From assembly GCF_024054035.1 (NCBI RefSeq), contig NZ_JAMXQU010000007.1, positions 89,089 through 153,088 of the forward strand: a stretch of DNA of 64,000 nucleotides, given 5' to 3'. The stretch's first letter is position 1. Each line of letters begins with the position of its first letter. Positions 17,691 through 26,687 of this stretch are shown piece after piece. This stretch comes from Asaia lannensis NBRC 102526 (GTDB lineage Bacteria > Pseudomonadota > Alphaproteobacteria > Acetobacterales > Acetobacteraceae). Under the pieces are notes generated by a model. The model had not been told where the DNA came from and did not search any database. It was given only the letters and a program-made list of their open reading frames with translations. The translations under genes were made by a program, and so were the position numbers.

Positions 17691-20153
17691 ATGAAATTCA
17701 CCCTGTCCTGGCTGCGCGAACATCTCGATTTCACAGCCTCTCTCGATGAGATCGTAGGCAAACTCAATGCGATCGGGCTCGAAGTCGAAAGCGTCGAGAA
17801 TCCCGCTGACAGTCTGTGTGGTTTTCGCGTGGCCAAAATTCTGGAAGCGCATCGTCACCCCGATGCCGACCGGCTTCAGGTCTGCACGGTGGCAGCCGGC
17901 GGCGGCTATGAAAAGGTCCAGGTTGTCTGCGGCGCGCCCAATGCACGTACAGGGCTGCATGTGATCTTCGCGCCGCCGGGCACATATATTCCTGGCAGCG
18001 ACATCACCATCAAGGCTGGCAAGATACGCGGTCAGGAAAGTGGCGGCATGCTCTGCTCGCTGCGCGAACTGGGCCTCGGTGCGGAAAGCGACGGCATTGC
18101 CGAACTGCCGGAGACGGTGGTTCTGGGTCAGTCCTATGCCGATTACGCTCATCTCGACGATCCTGTGATCGATATTTCGATCACGCCCAATCGTGGCGAT
18201 GCGCTCAGCGTGCGCGGTATCGCACGCGACCTGGCTGCTGCCGGTCTCGGTCATCTCAAGCCGTGGCTCGTCGAGACGGTCGAGGGCAGGTTTGCCTCGC
18301 CGATCACCTGGGACATCCAGTACGACTCGGCCTGTCCGTTCATTGCCGGTCGCTTCGTGCGCGGTGTGAAAAACGGTCCGAGCCCCGACTGGCTGCGTCA
18401 GCGTCTGGAGTCGATCGGCCTCAAGCCGATCAGCGCGCTGGTCGATATCACCAATTTCCTGACCTTCGATCTCGGGCGTCCCCTTCATGTGTTCGACGCG
18501 GACAGGATTGGAGGCACGACCCTCTCGCTCACCCGTGCGGCACGCGAAACCTTCCGCGCGCTCGACGGGCGCGATCTGGTTCTGGGTACAGACGACCTGG
18601 TGATTGCCGATAGTGCCGGTGTGCAGTCTCTTGCCGGTCTGATCGGGGGCGAGGCGACAGGTGTCTCCGATGAGACGACCGACGTGTTTATCGAGGCCGC
18701 TCTGTTCGACCCTGTGCGTATTGCCCTGACGGGACGTCGACTCGGTATTCATACCGATGCGCGTCAGCGTTTCGAGCGCGGGATCGACCCGGCTCTGGTG
18801 CTTTCGGGACTTGAGGCTGCAACACAGCTCATTCTCTCGATTTGCGGTGGCGAGGCGAGCGAGACGACAAGCGCCGGCACCATTCCGCCCTGGCAGCGTG
18901 AAGCCTGGCTGCGTTTCGAACGTCTGGAAACGCTCGGTGGGGCCAGTATCGCACCGCAGGAAGCGACACGTATTCTCGAGCATCTCGGTTTCGAGGTGCG
19001 CGAGCAGGAAGAGGGGCGTGCCTGTTTTGCCGTTCCATCATGGCGTAATGACGTGGCAACGGGTGTCATGCTCGATCAGGCCCCTCATCTCGATCCGCAA
19101 CAGGCAGAAACAGCTGCGGCTTCGGTGCAGGCGATCGAGGCTGAAAACGACCTGATCGAGGAAGTGCTGCGTATCCACGGGCTCGACTCCATTCCGGCGC
19201 AGCCTTTGCCCATGTCCACGGCAATCGCGGCACCGGCGGTAACTCCGGCGCAGAAGCGCCTTGGTGAGCTGCGTCGTCTGTGCGCGCTGCGTGGACTGAT
19301 CGAGACGGTCGGTTTTTCTTTCGTATCTCATGAAGATGCACTGCTCTTCGGCGGCGCACCGGAAGGGCTGCGCCTGCTCAATCCGATCGCGTCCGATCTC
19401 AACCAGATGCGTCCGACCCCGCTCATCAACCTGGTGCGTGCCTGGCAACGCAATGCCGCGCGCGGCCTCAGTGATGCAGCGCTTTTCGAGCTCGGTCCGT
19501 CGTTTCATGCCGATGGGCAGAAGCTCGTTCTGGCCGGGCTCAGAGGGGGCGAAACGCCGCGTCTGCCCGGCGCACGGGCGCACGGTATGACGCTATGGGA
19601 CGCGAAAGCCGATCTGATGGCTGCCCTCGACGCGCTGAAGCTACCGGCCGAGGCGCTGAGCGTTACAGCGGATGCGCCCGGCTATTATCATCCCGGCCGC
19701 TCCGGCACGGTACGCCAGGGGCCGAAAACGGTTCTCGGTTATTTTGGCGAGATCCATCCGCGCGTGACGCGTGCCATGGGTATCGACTCCACGCTCGTGG
19801 CGTTCGAAATCACGCTGGATGCAGTGCCGCTTCCCAAGGTCAGGCGTCGTCAGCCGCCCGTGCTTTCGGCGTTTCAGCCGGTCAGTCGCGACTTCGCCTT
19901 CATCGTCGCACCCGGGGTCGAGGCACAGGCTGTGCTCAGGGCAGCACGTGGAGCGGAACGCAGCCTGATCAGCGATGTTCGTCTGTTCGACGTCTATGAG
20001 GGCGGTTCGCTCGAGCCCGGGCAGCGTTCTCTTGGAATCGAGGTGACGCTTCAGCCGGTCAAGGCAAGCCTGACCGATGACGAGATCGATGCCGTATCGG
20101 AAAAAATCATCGCCGCAGTTGCCAAGGCAACCGGCGCGACGCTGAGGCGCTGA
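17691..20153 (+). CDS. pheT: Phenylalanine-tRNA ligase beta subunit
   Basis: The 820-residue beta subunit carries tRNA binding and editing functions. Domains in order: N-terminal tRNA-binding OB fold (GFRVAKILEAHRHPDADRLQVC, about residues 40-150), B3/B4 editing region (about 215-400; PLHVFDADRI), B5 and the class II-like core, and a C-terminal ferredoxin-like anticodon-binding domain (about 725-820; FDVYEGGSLEPGQRSLGIEVTLQP). A stretch near residues 465-482 (DQAPHLDPQQAETAAAS) looks like a lineage-specific insertion. Co-transcribed with pheS and probably with lpxB, whose start is 7 bp downstream. Confidence 0.96.
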   Translation: MKFTLSWLREHLDFTASLDEIVGKLNAIGLEVESVENPADSLCGFRVAKILEAHRHPDADRLQVCTVAAGGGYEKVQVVCGAPNARTGLHVIFAPPGTYIPGSDITIKAGKIRGQESGGMLCSLRELGLGAESDGIAELPETVVLGQSYADYAHLDDPVIDISITPNRGDALSVRGIARDLAAAGLGHLKPWLVETVEGRFASPITWDIQYDSACPFIAGRFVRGVKNGPSPDWLRQRLESIGLKPISALVDITNFLTFDLGRPLHVFDADRIGGTTLSLTRAARETFRALDGRDLVLGTDDLVIADSAGVQSLAGLIGGEATGVSDETTDVFIEAALFDPVRIALTGRRLGIHTDARQRFERGIDPALVLSGLEAATQLILSICGGEASETTSAGTIPPWQREAWLRFERLETLGGASIAPQEATRILEHLGFEVREQEEGRACFAVPSWRNDVATGVMLDQAPHLDPQQAETAAASVQAIEAENDLIEEVLRIHGLDSIPAQPLPMSTAIAAPAVTPAQKRLGELRRLCALRGLIETVGFSFVSHEDALLFGGAPEGLRLLNPIASDLNQMRPTPLINLVRAWQRNAARGLSDAALFELGPSFHADGQKLVLAGLRGGETPRLPGARAHGMTLWDAKADLMAALDALKLPAEALSVTADAPGYYHPGRSGTVRQGPKTVLGYFGEIHPRVTRAMGIDSTLVAFEITLDAVPLPKVRRRQPPVLSAFQPVSRDFAFIVAPGVEAQAVLRAARGAERSLISDVRLFDVYEGGSLEPGQRSLGIEVTLQPVKASLTDDEIDAVSEKIIAAVAKATGATLRR

Positions 20154-20159
20154 GACACC

Positions 20160-21383
20160 ATGCCCCATCCAACCATCACCCCTCGTGTCATCTGGCTTCT
20201 CGCAGGTGAGGCCAGTGGTGATGTGCTTGGGGCCCATCTCATGCAGGCACTTCATGCACGCGACCCACACCTGATTTTCGTCGGGATCGGGGGGCCGCGT
20301 ATGGAAGCGCTCGGCATGAGCAGCCTTTTTCCCATGCGCGATCTGGCTGTGATGGGGCTGGTCGAGGTATTGCCTCGTATACGCCAGCTCTCTCAGCGCC
20401 TGAACGAGGCCGTCAATGACGTGGTTCTGCGTCAGCCAGACATGATCGTTACGATCGATTCACCGGGCTTTGCGCTGCGGTTTCTCAAGCGCCTGCGCCA
20501 TGTAACGGTGCCGAAAATCCATTATGTCGGCCCGCAGGTCTGGGCCTGGCACGAAAAGCGCGTGCACAGCTTTCCCGAACTCTGGGACCGTCTGCTCTGT
20601 CTGCTGCCATTCGAAGTGGAGTGGTTCGGTCAGCGCGGCGTGGCGGTCGATTTTGTCGGTCATCCGGTTCTGCAATCCGGGTCCGATCACGGTGACGCCA
20701 AACGCTTCAGGCTGCGTCATGGAATAAGCGAAACGGCTCCTGTGCTTGTTCTGATGCCGGGGAGCCGGCGTTCGGAAGTGCCGCGACTGCTGCCTGTTTA
20801 TGGCAAGATGCTCGCGCTTCTAAAGGAAAAGCTGCCCGACATCGTGCCGGTCCTGCCGCTCTCGCCTCTGGTCGCCCAGACAGTCCGTGTGGCCGTGGCT
20901 CGTTGGCCGGTAAAACCCATTATCGTGACCGAGCTTCATGACAAGCACGATGCCTTTGCCGCAGCAGGTGCCGCGCTGACCAAGTCCGGCACCTCGACGC
21001 TCGAACTGGCTCTGGCGCATGTGCCTATGGCTGTGGCTTATCGCGTCAATCCGGTAACGGCGTTCATGGCGCGACGCATGATCAAGGTCAAATACGTGGC
21101 CATGGTCAATCTTCTGGCCGGGCATGAGGTCGTGCCGGAGCTTCTGCAGGAGCGCTGCACCCCCGAGCAACTGGCCCGGGAATCTTATGAGCTGCTCACC
21201 GATCCTGCTTTGGGCAACGCGCAAAAACAGGCCTTTGACGACGTGCTGGCTCAGCTTCGCCCTGAGCCATCGGACGCGCATGACGGAACACCCTCCGATG
21301 CTGCGGCCGAGGCGGTCATGCGCATGCTCAATGAAAAACCTGTTGCGAAAGACGCCCTTCCCGTTGACCGGGCTGGTCTCTGA
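20160..21383 (+). CDS. lpxB: Lipid-A-disaccharide synthase
   Basis: Condenses UDP-2,3-diacylglucosamine with lipid X to form the lipid A disaccharide (GT19 family, peripheral on the inner membrane). The 407-residue protein opens with VIWLLAGEASGDVLGAHLMQAL, the family signature, followed by GIGGPRMEALGM, the block HYVGPQVWAWHEKRVH and the donor-site motif LMPGSRRSEVPRLLP. The C-terminal part (KSGTSTLELALAHVPMAVAYRVNP) is also conserved. Its presence 7 bp after pheT is not the usual lpx context, and the cell evidently makes lipid A in addition to the sphingolipid proposed downstream. Confidence 0.95.
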   Translation: MPHPTITPRVIWLLAGEASGDVLGAHLMQALHARDPHLIFVGIGGPRMEALGMSSLFPMRDLAVMGLVEVLPRIRQLSQRLNEAVNDVVLRQPDMIVTIDSPGFALRFLKRLRHVTVPKIHYVGPQVWAWHEKRVHSFPELWDRLLCLLPFEVEWFGQRGVAVDFVGHPVLQSGSDHGDAKRFRLRHGISETAPVLVLMPGSRRSEVPRLLPVYGKMLALLKEKLPDIVPVLPLSPLVAQTVRVAVARWPVKPIIVTELHDKHDAFAAAGAALTKSGTSTLELALAHVPMAVAYRVNPVTAFMARRMIKVKYVAMVNLLAGHEVVPELLQERCTPEQLARESYELLTDPALGNAQKQAFDDVLAQLRPEPSDAHDGTPSDAAAEAVMRMLNEKPVAKDALPVDRAGL

Positions 21384-21428
21384 GCACGCATCCTGTTTCT
21401 GGTCTGCCCGGTCTGTTTGCGCTGGACT

Positions 21429-21470
21429 AGCCTGCGGGTGTCGGCCCCTTGGGGCCTGACCTGTCAGGCT
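21429..21470. terminator. Possible bidirectional hairpin between lpxB and hisI
   Basis: Nested inverted repeats AGCCTG / CAGGCT and GGCCCC / GGGGCC lie between the convergent lpxB and hisI genes and overlap the hisI stop codon. There is no T run, so this is only a weak terminator candidate. Confidence 0.35.
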
Positions 21471-21883
21471 TTGCCGTAAAGCTGCTCCGGCGAGATTTCC
21501 GGCTTGGTGGTGTCACGCAACCCCTGCGGGACAACCTCGTGATAGAAACAGCTGCGTCGCCCCGTATGGCAGGCCACACCTGTCTGGTTGACGAGCAGCA
21601 ATACAGCGTCACGGTCGCAATCGAGACGGGCTGAAACGAGTGTCTGTCTTTGGCCCGAACTTTCTCCCTTGCGCCACAACGCGTTGCGGCTGCGCGAATA
21701 ATAGCAGACCTGACCCGTCTCGAGTGTTTCTGCCAGAGCCGCGCGGTTCATCCAGGCCAGCATCAGCACGTCATGAGGCGCATCGGCGGACTGGGCGAGG
21801 GCGGTAATCAGCCCATCGTCATTGAAATGCACGGTATCGAGAATGGCGTCGATCGTTGCGCGATCCGGGGGAAGGTAGCTCAT
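21464..21883 (-). CDS. hisI: Phosphoribosyl-AMP cyclohydrolase
   Basis: Third step of histidine synthesis, opening the adenine ring of phosphoribosyl-AMP. The 139-residue single-domain enzyme lacks the HisE pyrophosphohydrolase domain. Motifs: MLAWMNRAALAETLETGQVCYYSRSRNALWRKGE and the metal site CDRDAVLLLV followed by GVACHTGRRSCFY with the zinc-ligand cysteines. It is downstream of and overlaps ygfZ on the minus strand (4 bp), an unusual pairing away from other his genes. Confidence 0.95.
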   Translation of the reverse strand: MSYLPPDRATIDAILDTVHFNDDGLITALAQSADAPHDVLMLAWMNRAALAETLETGQVCYYSRSRNALWRKGESSGQRQTLVSARLDCDRDAVLLLVNQTGVACHTGRRSCFYHEVVPQGLRDTTKPEISPEQLYGKA

Positions 21884-22722
21884 GATGTTTCGTCTCGGAA
21901 CCAGTCGGGAATGAGAGGGGTCAGGGTCGCGCCCTCATGATGGAGGGGCGTAGTCCAGACCTCGCGCCGCAAAAAGGCAAGTCCCATCGTGCCGATACTG
22001 CTGCCCATCTGCCCGACCTCACGCCCATCGGCCATCAGCGGCGTTCCTGCGGGGGGAAGGGGAGCACTGCTGCGAACGGGTAAAAGCCGTTTCTTGACCA
22101 GCCCGCGATAATGGGTGCGCGCAGTCAGTTCCTGACCCATATAGCAGCCCTTGGTGAAGGAAATTCCGTTCAGCCAGTCGAAATTCGCTTCTATCAGCAA
22201 TGTCTTTTCGCTTTCGCAATCGGACGCATCCGGCATGCCCAGCGCAATACGATGGGCGTGATACGCAGAAAGTGAGCGTGCGTTAAGTGAGCGTGCGTTC
22301 TGCCCGTCCTCCTGTTCCGGGGGCGGCTCATGACCGGCAGGGGCAACCCCCAGTCGTCGTGTACCGGCTTGCGGAAGTCTCGGGTCGGGAAGCGCATCCG
22401 TTGCGGTGTCATCTCCCCAGAGTGCCTCGACGCCCAGATCTGTCATGGTAATCTGCACATCCGCACGCAACCGGAAACGGGTGAGTTTCGCCTTCAGGGT
22501 TTCTGCATGGGCGGCCGGTACATCCAGCAGCAGCCTGTCAGGTTCGTGCCAGATGAAGAAATCCGAAAGGTAGCGCCCCTGAGGGGTCAGATAGCCTGCC
22601 CAGACGATTTGATCGTCCTTTGCGGCGACCACATCATTGGACACCAGACCCTGAAGAAAGCTCACGCGGTCCTGACCGGTGACGGCGAGAATTTTTCTGT
22701 CTGTGAGCCATGCTCTTGCCAT
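21880..22722 (-). CDS. ygfZ: YgfZ/GcvT family folate-binding protein (Fe-S cluster repair)
   Basis: CAF17/YgfZ-type protein thought to help assemble or repair Fe-S clusters in a folate-dependent way. About 280 residues. It opens LTDRKILAVTGQDRVSFLQGLVSNDV and carries the diagnostic KGCYMGQELTARTHYRG motif with the conserved Cys, near residue 190. A Glu/Pro/His-rich loop around residues 130-150 looks inserted. Three tandem ATGs (22728, 22725, 22722) are possible; TGGAGA just upstream gives the best spacing for 22722. Overlaps hisI by 4 bp. Confidence 0.9.
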   Translation of the reverse strand: MARAWLTDRKILAVTGQDRVSFLQGLVSNDVVAAKDDQIVWAGYLTPQGRYLSDFFIWHEPDRLLLDVPAAHAETLKAKLTRFRLRADVQITMTDLGVEALWGDDTATDALPDPRLPQAGTRRLGVAPAGHEPPPEQEDGQNARSLNARSLSAYHAHRIALGMPDASDCESEKTLLIEANFDWLNGISFTKGCYMGQELTARTHYRGLVKKRLLPVRSSAPLPPAGTPLMADGREVGQMGSSIGTMGLAFLRREVWTTPLHHEGATLTPLIPDWFRDETS

Positions 22723-22879
22723 CATCATTCTCCAGTTCCGGCAGTATTGAGTTCAGATGCGGGTTGCAGCCGTCAGAAACAAGAGAGAAACTGCGATGGC
22801 GACGAGTGGGTTTTTCATGCGTTGCATCGTGAGCGCAAGTCATTCCCCGCAGGAGGGGATATCCTGGGAGGCGTGATTT

Positions 22880-25186
22880 TTGCCAGTTACCGAGATCATC
22901 GACCCGGCTGATCCTGAAGCCGAAACGAGAAGGCGCCGTTTGATCGAGCTTGTCGGCCCCATTCTTGGTGTCGTGCTGGTCATCATCGTGATCGTTGCTG
23001 TCACGCTTCATTCGTATCATCAGACCCGTAAAGGCGTAATTTCGCTTTCTCAGGATCTGCTGAAGGAACAGCAGAAAAACCTGACGCAACAGGTTTCGGA
23101 TTATCTCGCTCCCGCACCCGCAACAGCCATTGTGGCGCGCGACCTGCTGACCGACCCCGTGACGGATGAACCGCCTGTGGTCTTCCTGGCCTACGGCGCC
23201 TCCATGCTGCGCAATGTCCAGCAGGTCGAGAGCTTCTATCTTGCCGATGACCGGGGCTCGTTCTGGTTTATCGATCGTTCCCCCACAGACATTGCCGATG
23301 GGATGGAGTGGGTTCATCTGATACCGGCGCAAAACGTTTTCCGGCACTGGTATTACGACAAGAACGGTATTCTCGTTCGCACGGCGGACACCCCCGCCAA
23401 GCACTACGATCCCAGACAGAGACCCTGGTACAAGGGAGCGTTCGAGCATCCGGACCTGAACTGGTCCGATCCTTATCCCACTGTCGCAACGGAACAGCTG
23501 ATCGTCACGGCAGCGAGCATGCTGCATACGTCAGACGGGCATAAGGCTGTCTTTGCAATCAATATTTCCCTGAATCGCCTGACCGATTTTCTTGCGGCCA
23601 TCAAGATCGGCAAAAGCGGCAAGGCCGTGGTGGTGGACAAGGAAGGACACCTCATCGCAGGCAGCCATCTGATCGATGTAGCGCGAAAAGCGAACTGGCA
23701 ATTCGACAAGATGCAGCTCGACCCGGTGACGCAGCCTGTGTTCACCCGGGCGCTTGCGCTCTATCACATCTATGGCGCGGGTATTCACCTGATCAAGGCG
23801 CGCGACGCGCAATACGTCACCATCATGGCTTCCCTGCACAAGATCCGCCCCGGCTGGATCCTGATGCTGAATGCACCTGAAGACGATTTCGCGGCATTTG
23901 CTGCCGCAGCCGGGCGTCAGGGGATGCTTTTCTCTCTGGTGATCGTTGTGCTTGCGGCCCTGCTTGCCGGGTTCCTCGTGCGTCAGAACCGACGTACAGA
24001 GCGCCTTCAGCGCCAGATACGTTACGAGCGCGCCCAGGTTTCAGCCGAGAGTCAGGCGCTGAATGCCATGGCCGGTACGCCGAACCTGCTCGATCCCAGT
24101 CATGATGCGCCGCTGCTGACGCAACGTCTGGCCGAACTGGCCAAGGCGCGTCGTGTCAGTCTCTGGCGCTCTGTGGGCGAGGACGAACGCCTGCTTTGCG
24201 AGGATTCCTATGACAGTGGCAGTGATGCGCATAGTGCTGGCATGGAGCTGTCACATAGCGATCTGAAGGCGTTTTTCAATCTGCTCATGGCAGGAGATGT
24301 CATCGAGAGTTCCAATGCTGCGACACAGGAGGGGCTGAGAACCTTCCAGCGTATCTTCATGACGCAGATCGGTTCAAAATCCGTCTATATCCAGCCGATC
24401 CTCGCCAGAGGTTCGGTGATCGGCATGTGCGTTCTCGAAGATGCGCTCCGTGCGCATGCCGTATCCCATATCATCGCCATCGTGGCCGAGATCGCCGCAG
24501 TGCGTTTTGCCAGTATGCGCGCCGATGAGGCGATGTCGGAAAAACCCGCAGAAAAACAGCATGTGGATTACGGATCCATCGCCACGCGTCTGGATGAAGG
24601 GTTTATCGCTGCCCCGCAGCAGGACGGACGTTCGGAACTGCCAGCGGGTCAGTATTCCATGGTGCCGATCGCAACGATCCTGTTCCAGGATTCCACAACC
24701 GAGGCAACGGTCGATCTGATCCCCGTCGTGCAGCATCTCGTCGAGAAATTTCAGGAGATCGTGCAGAAAGAGCATCTGTTCTCTGCACAGCTTCTTGCCA
24801 ACAGGCTGGTGCTGATCGGGGGGTGCTCGCAGGAGCCCGATCCGGATGCGGCACGACGCGTGGCCGATGCCCTGCTGGCTCTGCGCGAGCTGGTTCTGGT
24901 TACGTTGTCCGATGCCGATCTGACGCCGAGTTTCCGCATCGGCCTCGATGTCGGGCGGGTCTACGGGGCTATGCTCGGTGCCGATCCAAGTGTTTTCAAT
25001 GTGTGGGGCGAAGCGGCCCAGACATCCGAACTGCTTGCGATCAGCGCGCCGGATTCCGGGACCATTCAGGTGTCCGAAGCCGCACATGCCCTGCTGCGTG
25101 ACTACTATCTCTTCCGGCCGCGCGGCATGTTCTATCTGCCGGGGCTTGGCATCACCAGCACCTATGTTCTGGCGGCAAGACGTTGA
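22880..25186 (+). CDS. Membrane sensor with dCache-like domain, GAF-like domain and decayed class III cyclase domain
   Basis: A 768-residue protein. TM1 is near residues 24-48 (LVGPILGVVLVIIVIVAVTL) and TM2 near 350-370; between them is a periplasmic Cache-type sensor with the marker YDPRQRPWYKGA. A GAF-like region (about 400-540) precedes a C-terminal domain shaped like a class III nucleotidyl cyclase (ATILFQDST ... FRIGLDVGRVYGAMLG ... NVWGEAAQTSELL ... IQVSE). Of the catalytic positions only the first Asp is kept; the second metal Asp and the transition-state Asn and Arg appear replaced, so I infer it is not an active cyclase. TTG start with GGGAGG nine bases upstream. It heads an MCE transporter operon (TTGA overlap with the next gene). 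Confidence 0.8.
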   Translation: MPVTEIIDPADPEAETRRRRLIELVGPILGVVLVIIVIVAVTLHSYHQTRKGVISLSQDLLKEQQKNLTQQVSDYLAPAPATAIVARDLLTDPVTDEPPVVFLAYGASMLRNVQQVESFYLADDRGSFWFIDRSPTDIADGMEWVHLIPAQNVFRHWYYDKNGILVRTADTPAKHYDPRQRPWYKGAFEHPDLNWSDPYPTVATEQLIVTAASMLHTSDGHKAVFAINISLNRLTDFLAAIKIGKSGKAVVVDKEGHLIAGSHLIDVARKANWQFDKMQLDPVTQPVFTRALALYHIYGAGIHLIKARDAQYVTIMASLHKIRPGWILMLNAPEDDFAAFAAAAGRQGMLFSLVIVVLAALLAGFLVRQNRRTERLQRQIRYERAQVSAESQALNAMAGTPNLLDPSHDAPLLTQRLAELAKARRVSLWRSVGEDERLLCEDSYDSGSDAHSAGMELSHSDLKAFFNLLMAGDVIESSNAATQEGLRTFQRIFMTQIGSKSVYIQPILARGSVIGMCVLEDALRAHAVSHIIAIVAEIAAVRFASMRADEAMSEKPAEKQHVDYGSIATRLDEGFIAAPQQDGRSELPAGQYSMVPIATILFQDSTTEATVDLIPVVQHLVEKFQEIVQKEHLFSAQLLANRLVLIGGCSQEPDPDAARRVADALLALRELVLVTLSDADLTPSFRIGLDVGRVYGAMLGADPSVFNVWGEAAQTSELLAISAPDSGTIQVSEAAHALLRDYYLFRPRGMFYLPGLGITSTYVLAARR

Positions 25187-25989
25187 GCGACGATTTTCCT
25201 CTCTATCGTCGTCTGCTGGCCGGACTGGGGGCACTGACACGCAAACAGCTCAGGTTTTCGCTCATGCTTGTGGGAGCGAGTTGGGGAGTCGTGCGCGAGG
25301 CCTGCCGACCGACCTCATGGCGTCGTACGGTTCTGTACGAATTCAAGAGCACATTGCGTCAGGCAGCCGGGGGCGGGCTTTTCAGCACGCTGTTCACGGC
25401 TGCCCTGACAGGGTTCGGCATCGTGGCGCAGGCAATCTACTGGCTTGGCATCGCAGGCATGGCGGACTCGACCGATTCACTGCTTGCAACCGTGCTTGTG
25501 CGCGAGATTGCCCCTGTGCTCGTCGGGATCATCCTGCTCGGACGCAGCGGAATGCTCAGCCTTACCCAGCTGGGTCAGCTTACGCTGGGGGGTGAATTAC
25601 GTGCCCTTCAGGGGCAGGGTATCGATCCGTTCCTGACACTGGTCATGCCAAGGGCACTGGCTATGATGCTGAGTTCGTTCACACTCGGTGTGGTTTTCAG
25701 TCTGATATCGCTCTCGGTGGGTTATGGCGTCTGTCGCGTGCATTCGGTCATCACCATGCCGATCTGGACGTTTCTCTATGATATTGTGGGGGCGATGAAG
25801 CCGATCGATTATATCGGTATTCCCCTCAAACTCATCATCGGTGGCTTTCTTCTCAGTCTGGCCACGCAGCTGACCGGATTGGACGCTACGCGCTCCGACA
25901 CGCTGGCAACGCTGCTCCCGCGCGGTTTTGCACGTGGCATCATGGTGATCATGGTCGTCAATGTCGTGCTCGGGGTGACCGTGGCATGA
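25183..25989 (+). CDS. MlaE/YrbE-family ABC permease (MCE lipid transporter)
   Basis: A 268-residue inner membrane permease of the MlaE type, which works with MCE (MlaD) and ATPase (MlaF) subunits to move lipids across the envelope. An amphipathic N-terminus (about 1-55) is followed by about five helices. The conserved cytoplasmic loop is present as VREIAPVLVGIILLGRSGM with ELRALQGQGIDPFLTLVMPR. The usual loop residues AAEIGTM are changed to LTQLGQL, a mild divergence. Start is TTG at 25183 overlapping the sensor stop; the stop overlaps the next gene by ATGA. Confidence 0.88.
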   Translation: MSDDFPLYRRLLAGLGALTRKQLRFSLMLVGASWGVVREACRPTSWRRTVLYEFKSTLRQAAGGGLFSTLFTAALTGFGIVAQAIYWLGIAGMADSTDSLLATVLVREIAPVLVGIILLGRSGMLSLTQLGQLTLGGELRALQGQGIDPFLTLVMPRALAMMLSSFTLGVVFSLISLSVGYGVCRVHSVITMPIWTFLYDIVGAMKPIDYIGIPLKLIIGGFLLSLATQLTGLDATRSDTLATLLPRGFARGIMVIMVVNVVLGVTVA

Positions 25990-26687
25990 GCGATACCCTT
26001 TCCGCTGCGCTGGAGCTGCGTGAGGCACGACCCGTTTTCGAGGAAAGCGGCCTGACCTCAATTCCCTATTCGCTCAGGCTTATGCCCGGCGATTGTATGC
26101 TCATCGCCTGCCGCGACCCGATGCGTGCCACACGCTTTGCCGAGCTCTGCTCCGGGATGACACCGCTCGTTTCGGGTCAGGTCCTGTGCGAGGGGCTGGA
26201 CTGGGACGAACTGCCCGAGCAGCGGGCGTGGGCCCTGCGTGGGCGTATTGGTCGCATCATGCAGCAGGGGGCATGGATCGATCTGTTCGGCACGGATCTG
26301 AATATCCTTTTGCAGCAGCTGCACCATACACGCACGCCGACGAACACGCTGGTGGACGAGGCGATTGCCCTTTCGCGTCGTTTCGGTCTGCCGGGACTAC
26401 CGACCTTGCCACCAGGCCAGCTGAGTACAGCCGATCTTGCACGCGCTGCCTGTGTGCGCGCCTTTCTTGGCGAGCCAAGATTGCTGTTGCTCGAAGATCC
26501 TGTGGAGCTGGAAACCGCTGACATGATGACCGCTTTTCTGGCCGAACTCACAGCAGCACGCGAGCGTGGATGCGGCGTGATCTGGTTCTCGCGCGAACCC
26601 GATCTCTGGCGCGGTTATCAGGCCGATGGAACGCAACGATACAGATTACTGGATGAAGGTCTCATGCCGATGAAGCGGGGGGTGTGA
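25986..26687 (+). CDS. Degenerate ABC-transporter ATPase-like subunit (MlaF position)
   Basis: By position and overall alignment (SLRLMPGD ... SGMTPLVSGQVLCEG ... LARA ... LLLLEDP) this 233-residue protein is the ATPase of the MCE operon, but its catalytic motifs are eroded. Walker A reads CRDPMRATR (residues 42-50) with Ala48 where the ATP-binding Lys should be. The signature LSGGQ is LPPGQ (141-145), Walker B ends ED instead of DE (170-171), and the switch His is Arg203. The Q-loop Gln (about 93) remains. I infer it cannot hydrolyse ATP in the ordinary way. The frame is intact and start/stop codons overlap both neighbours, so it is kept as a gene, not a pseudogene. Confidence 0.82.
   Translation: MSDTLSAALELREARPVFEESGLTSIPYSLRLMPGDCMLIACRDPMRATRFAELCSGMTPLVSGQVLCEGLDWDELPEQRAWALRGRIGRIMQQGAWIDLFGTDLNILLQQLHHTRTPTNTLVDEAIALSRRFGLPGLPTLPPGQLSTADLARAACVRAFLGEPRLLLLEDPVELETADMMTAFLAELTAARERGCGVIWFSREPDLWRGYQADGTQRYRLLDEGLMPMKRGV

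Noticed and set aside
25986..26687. Pseudogene call for the degenerate ATPase
   Set aside because: The frame is intact, length is normal and both ends overlap neighbouring genes precisely, which suggests selection for a protein product.
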